Below are positions 63,444 through 64,000 of a stretch of DNA of 64,000 nt, in pieces; the stretch's first letter is position 1, and the number at the start of each line of letters is the position of its first letter. A program made the position numbers and the translations under genes. Below the pieces are notes generated by a model. It did no database searches. It was given only the letters and a program-made list of their open reading frames with translations, and was not told the DNA's origin. The DNA comes from Kitasatospora sp. NBC_00315 (GTDB lineage: Bacteria > Actinomycetota > Actinomycetes > Streptomycetales > Streptomycetaceae): assembly GCF_041435095.1 (NCBI RefSeq), contig NZ_CP108025.1, positions 6,634,001 through 6,698,000 of the forward strand, read 5' to 3'.

Positions 63444-64000
63444 ATGTCGCTCCGTCCGTACGAGGCCGATCCGTTCGAGCGTTCCAGGGGCCGTCTGGAG
63501 GCCATCGCCTATCGGCTGCTGGGGTCGGCCGGTGACGCCGAGGACGCGGTGCAGGACACGTTTCTGCGCTGGCACGCGGCGGACCGGGAACGGATCGAGA
63601 CGCCGGCGGCGTGGCTGACGAAGGTGCTCACCAACCTCTGCCTCAATCAGCTCACCTCGGCGCGGGCCAGGCGGGAGACCTACGTGGGGCAGTGGCTCCC
63701 GGAGCCGGTCCTGGCCGGGGACCGGATGCTCGGGCCGGCCGAGACCGCCGAGCAGCGCGAGTCGGTCTCCACGGCGATGCTCATCCTCATGGAGCGGCTG
63801 TCGCCCAACGAGCGCGCGGTGTACGTGCTGCGTGAGGCGTTCGGGTACGCGCACCGCGAGATCGCGGAGATCCTCGACCTCACCGAGTCCAACTGCCAGC
63901 AGATCCACCGGCGGGCCAAGCAGCACCTCTCCAGCGGCCGGGCCCGCACCGAGGTCGACGCGGCCGCCGCGCGCAAGGTCGTCGAGGGATTTCTCGCCGC
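63444..64000 (+). CDS. ECF41-type sigma factor, 3' end missing
   Basis: About 185 residues up to the window edge. Region 2 (FERSRGRLEAIAYRLLGSAGDAEDAVQDTFLRWH) and region 4 (SPNERAVYVLREAFGYAHREIAEILDLTESNCQQIHRRAKQHL) are complete. The sequence after residue 165 begins the SnoaL-like C-terminal domain typical of ECF41 (SigJ-like) factors. The ATG at 63444 matches family length; an in-frame ATG at 63426 is possible. The neighbouring gene is on the other strand. ECF41 factors are self-regulated through the C-terminal domain and usually target one oxidoreductase or carboxymuconolactone gene nearby. Confidence 0.88.
   Translation, partial: MSLRPYEADPFERSRGRLEAIAYRLLGSAGDAEDAVQDTFLRWHAADRERIETPAAWLTKVLTNLCLNQLTSARARRETYVGQWLPEPVLAGDRMLGPAETAEQRESVSTAMLILMERLSPNERAVYVLREAFGYAHREIAEILDLTESNCQQIHRRAKQHLSSGRARTEVDAAAARKVVEGFLA

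Overview
The window is high-GC actinobacterial DNA with strong third-position G/C bias, frequent GTG and some TTG starts, a mycothiol gene (mshC), a complete Pup-proteasome gene set and MetH. The gene order and the many TetR/LacI/AraC/NarL regulators point to the Streptomycetaceae (Streptomyces or Kitasatospora); the genus cannot be fixed from sequence reading alone. The core order (mshC, PAC2 protein, metH, RecB-like nuclease, TrmI, mpa, dop, pup, prcB, prcA, pafA, pafB, pafC, tatA, tatC, helY, 5'-3' exonuclease) matches, in order, the well-known Mycobacterium tuberculosis block around Rv2090-Rv2130c. This supports most of the core calls.

Layout. 1-9.8 kb: the 3' part of an SCO1664-family kinase-like gene, an AraC regulator, a secreted intradiol dioxygenase fused to a carbohydrate-binding module, mshC, a PAC2 protein, a LacI regulator with its operator, an SRPBCC protein, a DUF1304/TetR pair behind a nested palindrome, and a GH18-like membrane-anchored protein. 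9.9-22.6 kb: metH, a HAD phosphatase, an orphan oligopeptide-type binding lipoprotein, a RecB-like nuclease co-transcribed with an orphan NarL-type regulator, a site-2 protease, TrmI, a membrane protein and a 3Fe-4S-type ferredoxin. Two prominent tandem repeat arrays lie here. 22.8-30.3 kb: the proteasome and pupylation locus (mpa/arc, dop, pup, prcB, prcA, pafA). 30.4-37.8 kb: three consecutive FKBP prolyl isomerases, pafB, pafC, two small proteins, tatA and tatC.

37.8-58.0 kb is an accessory segment lying between tatC and helY, which are neighbours in M. tuberculosis. It holds an ABC exporter with a divergent histidine kinase/response regulator pair. Next comes a urea/guanidine carboxylase operon (two DUF1989 proteins, biotin carboxylase, allophanate hydrolase) with a TetR regulator and an APC permease. 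A nitronate monooxygenase, a MerR/aldo-keto reductase pair, a TetR/FAD-monooxygenase pair, a VOC protein, an ArsR regulator and a roadblock protein follow. 58.0-64.0 kb returns to the core: a 53-residue proline-rich small ORF overlapping the helY helicase start, a 5'-3' exonuclease, a Gfo/Idh oxidoreductase and a truncated ECF41-type sigma factor.

The most interesting unit is the 41.8-51.1 kb locus. Established work on DUF1989 partners (CgdA/CgdB) indicates that such operons degrade guanidine through carboxyguanidine and allophanate rather than urea. Here no guanidine riboswitch is visible. Instead, two 20-bp dyads of identical geometry sit in the operon promoter and the permease promoter, on either side of a TetR gene. 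This suggests an undescribed TetR-controlled guanidine regulon. Other notable items are the nested 35-bp TetR operator at 7666, the four-copy 58-bp palindromic repeat at 19858, the six-copy 14-bp repeat feeding a 22-bp hairpin at 21130, the unlisted small gene before helY, and several likely leaderless mRNAs.
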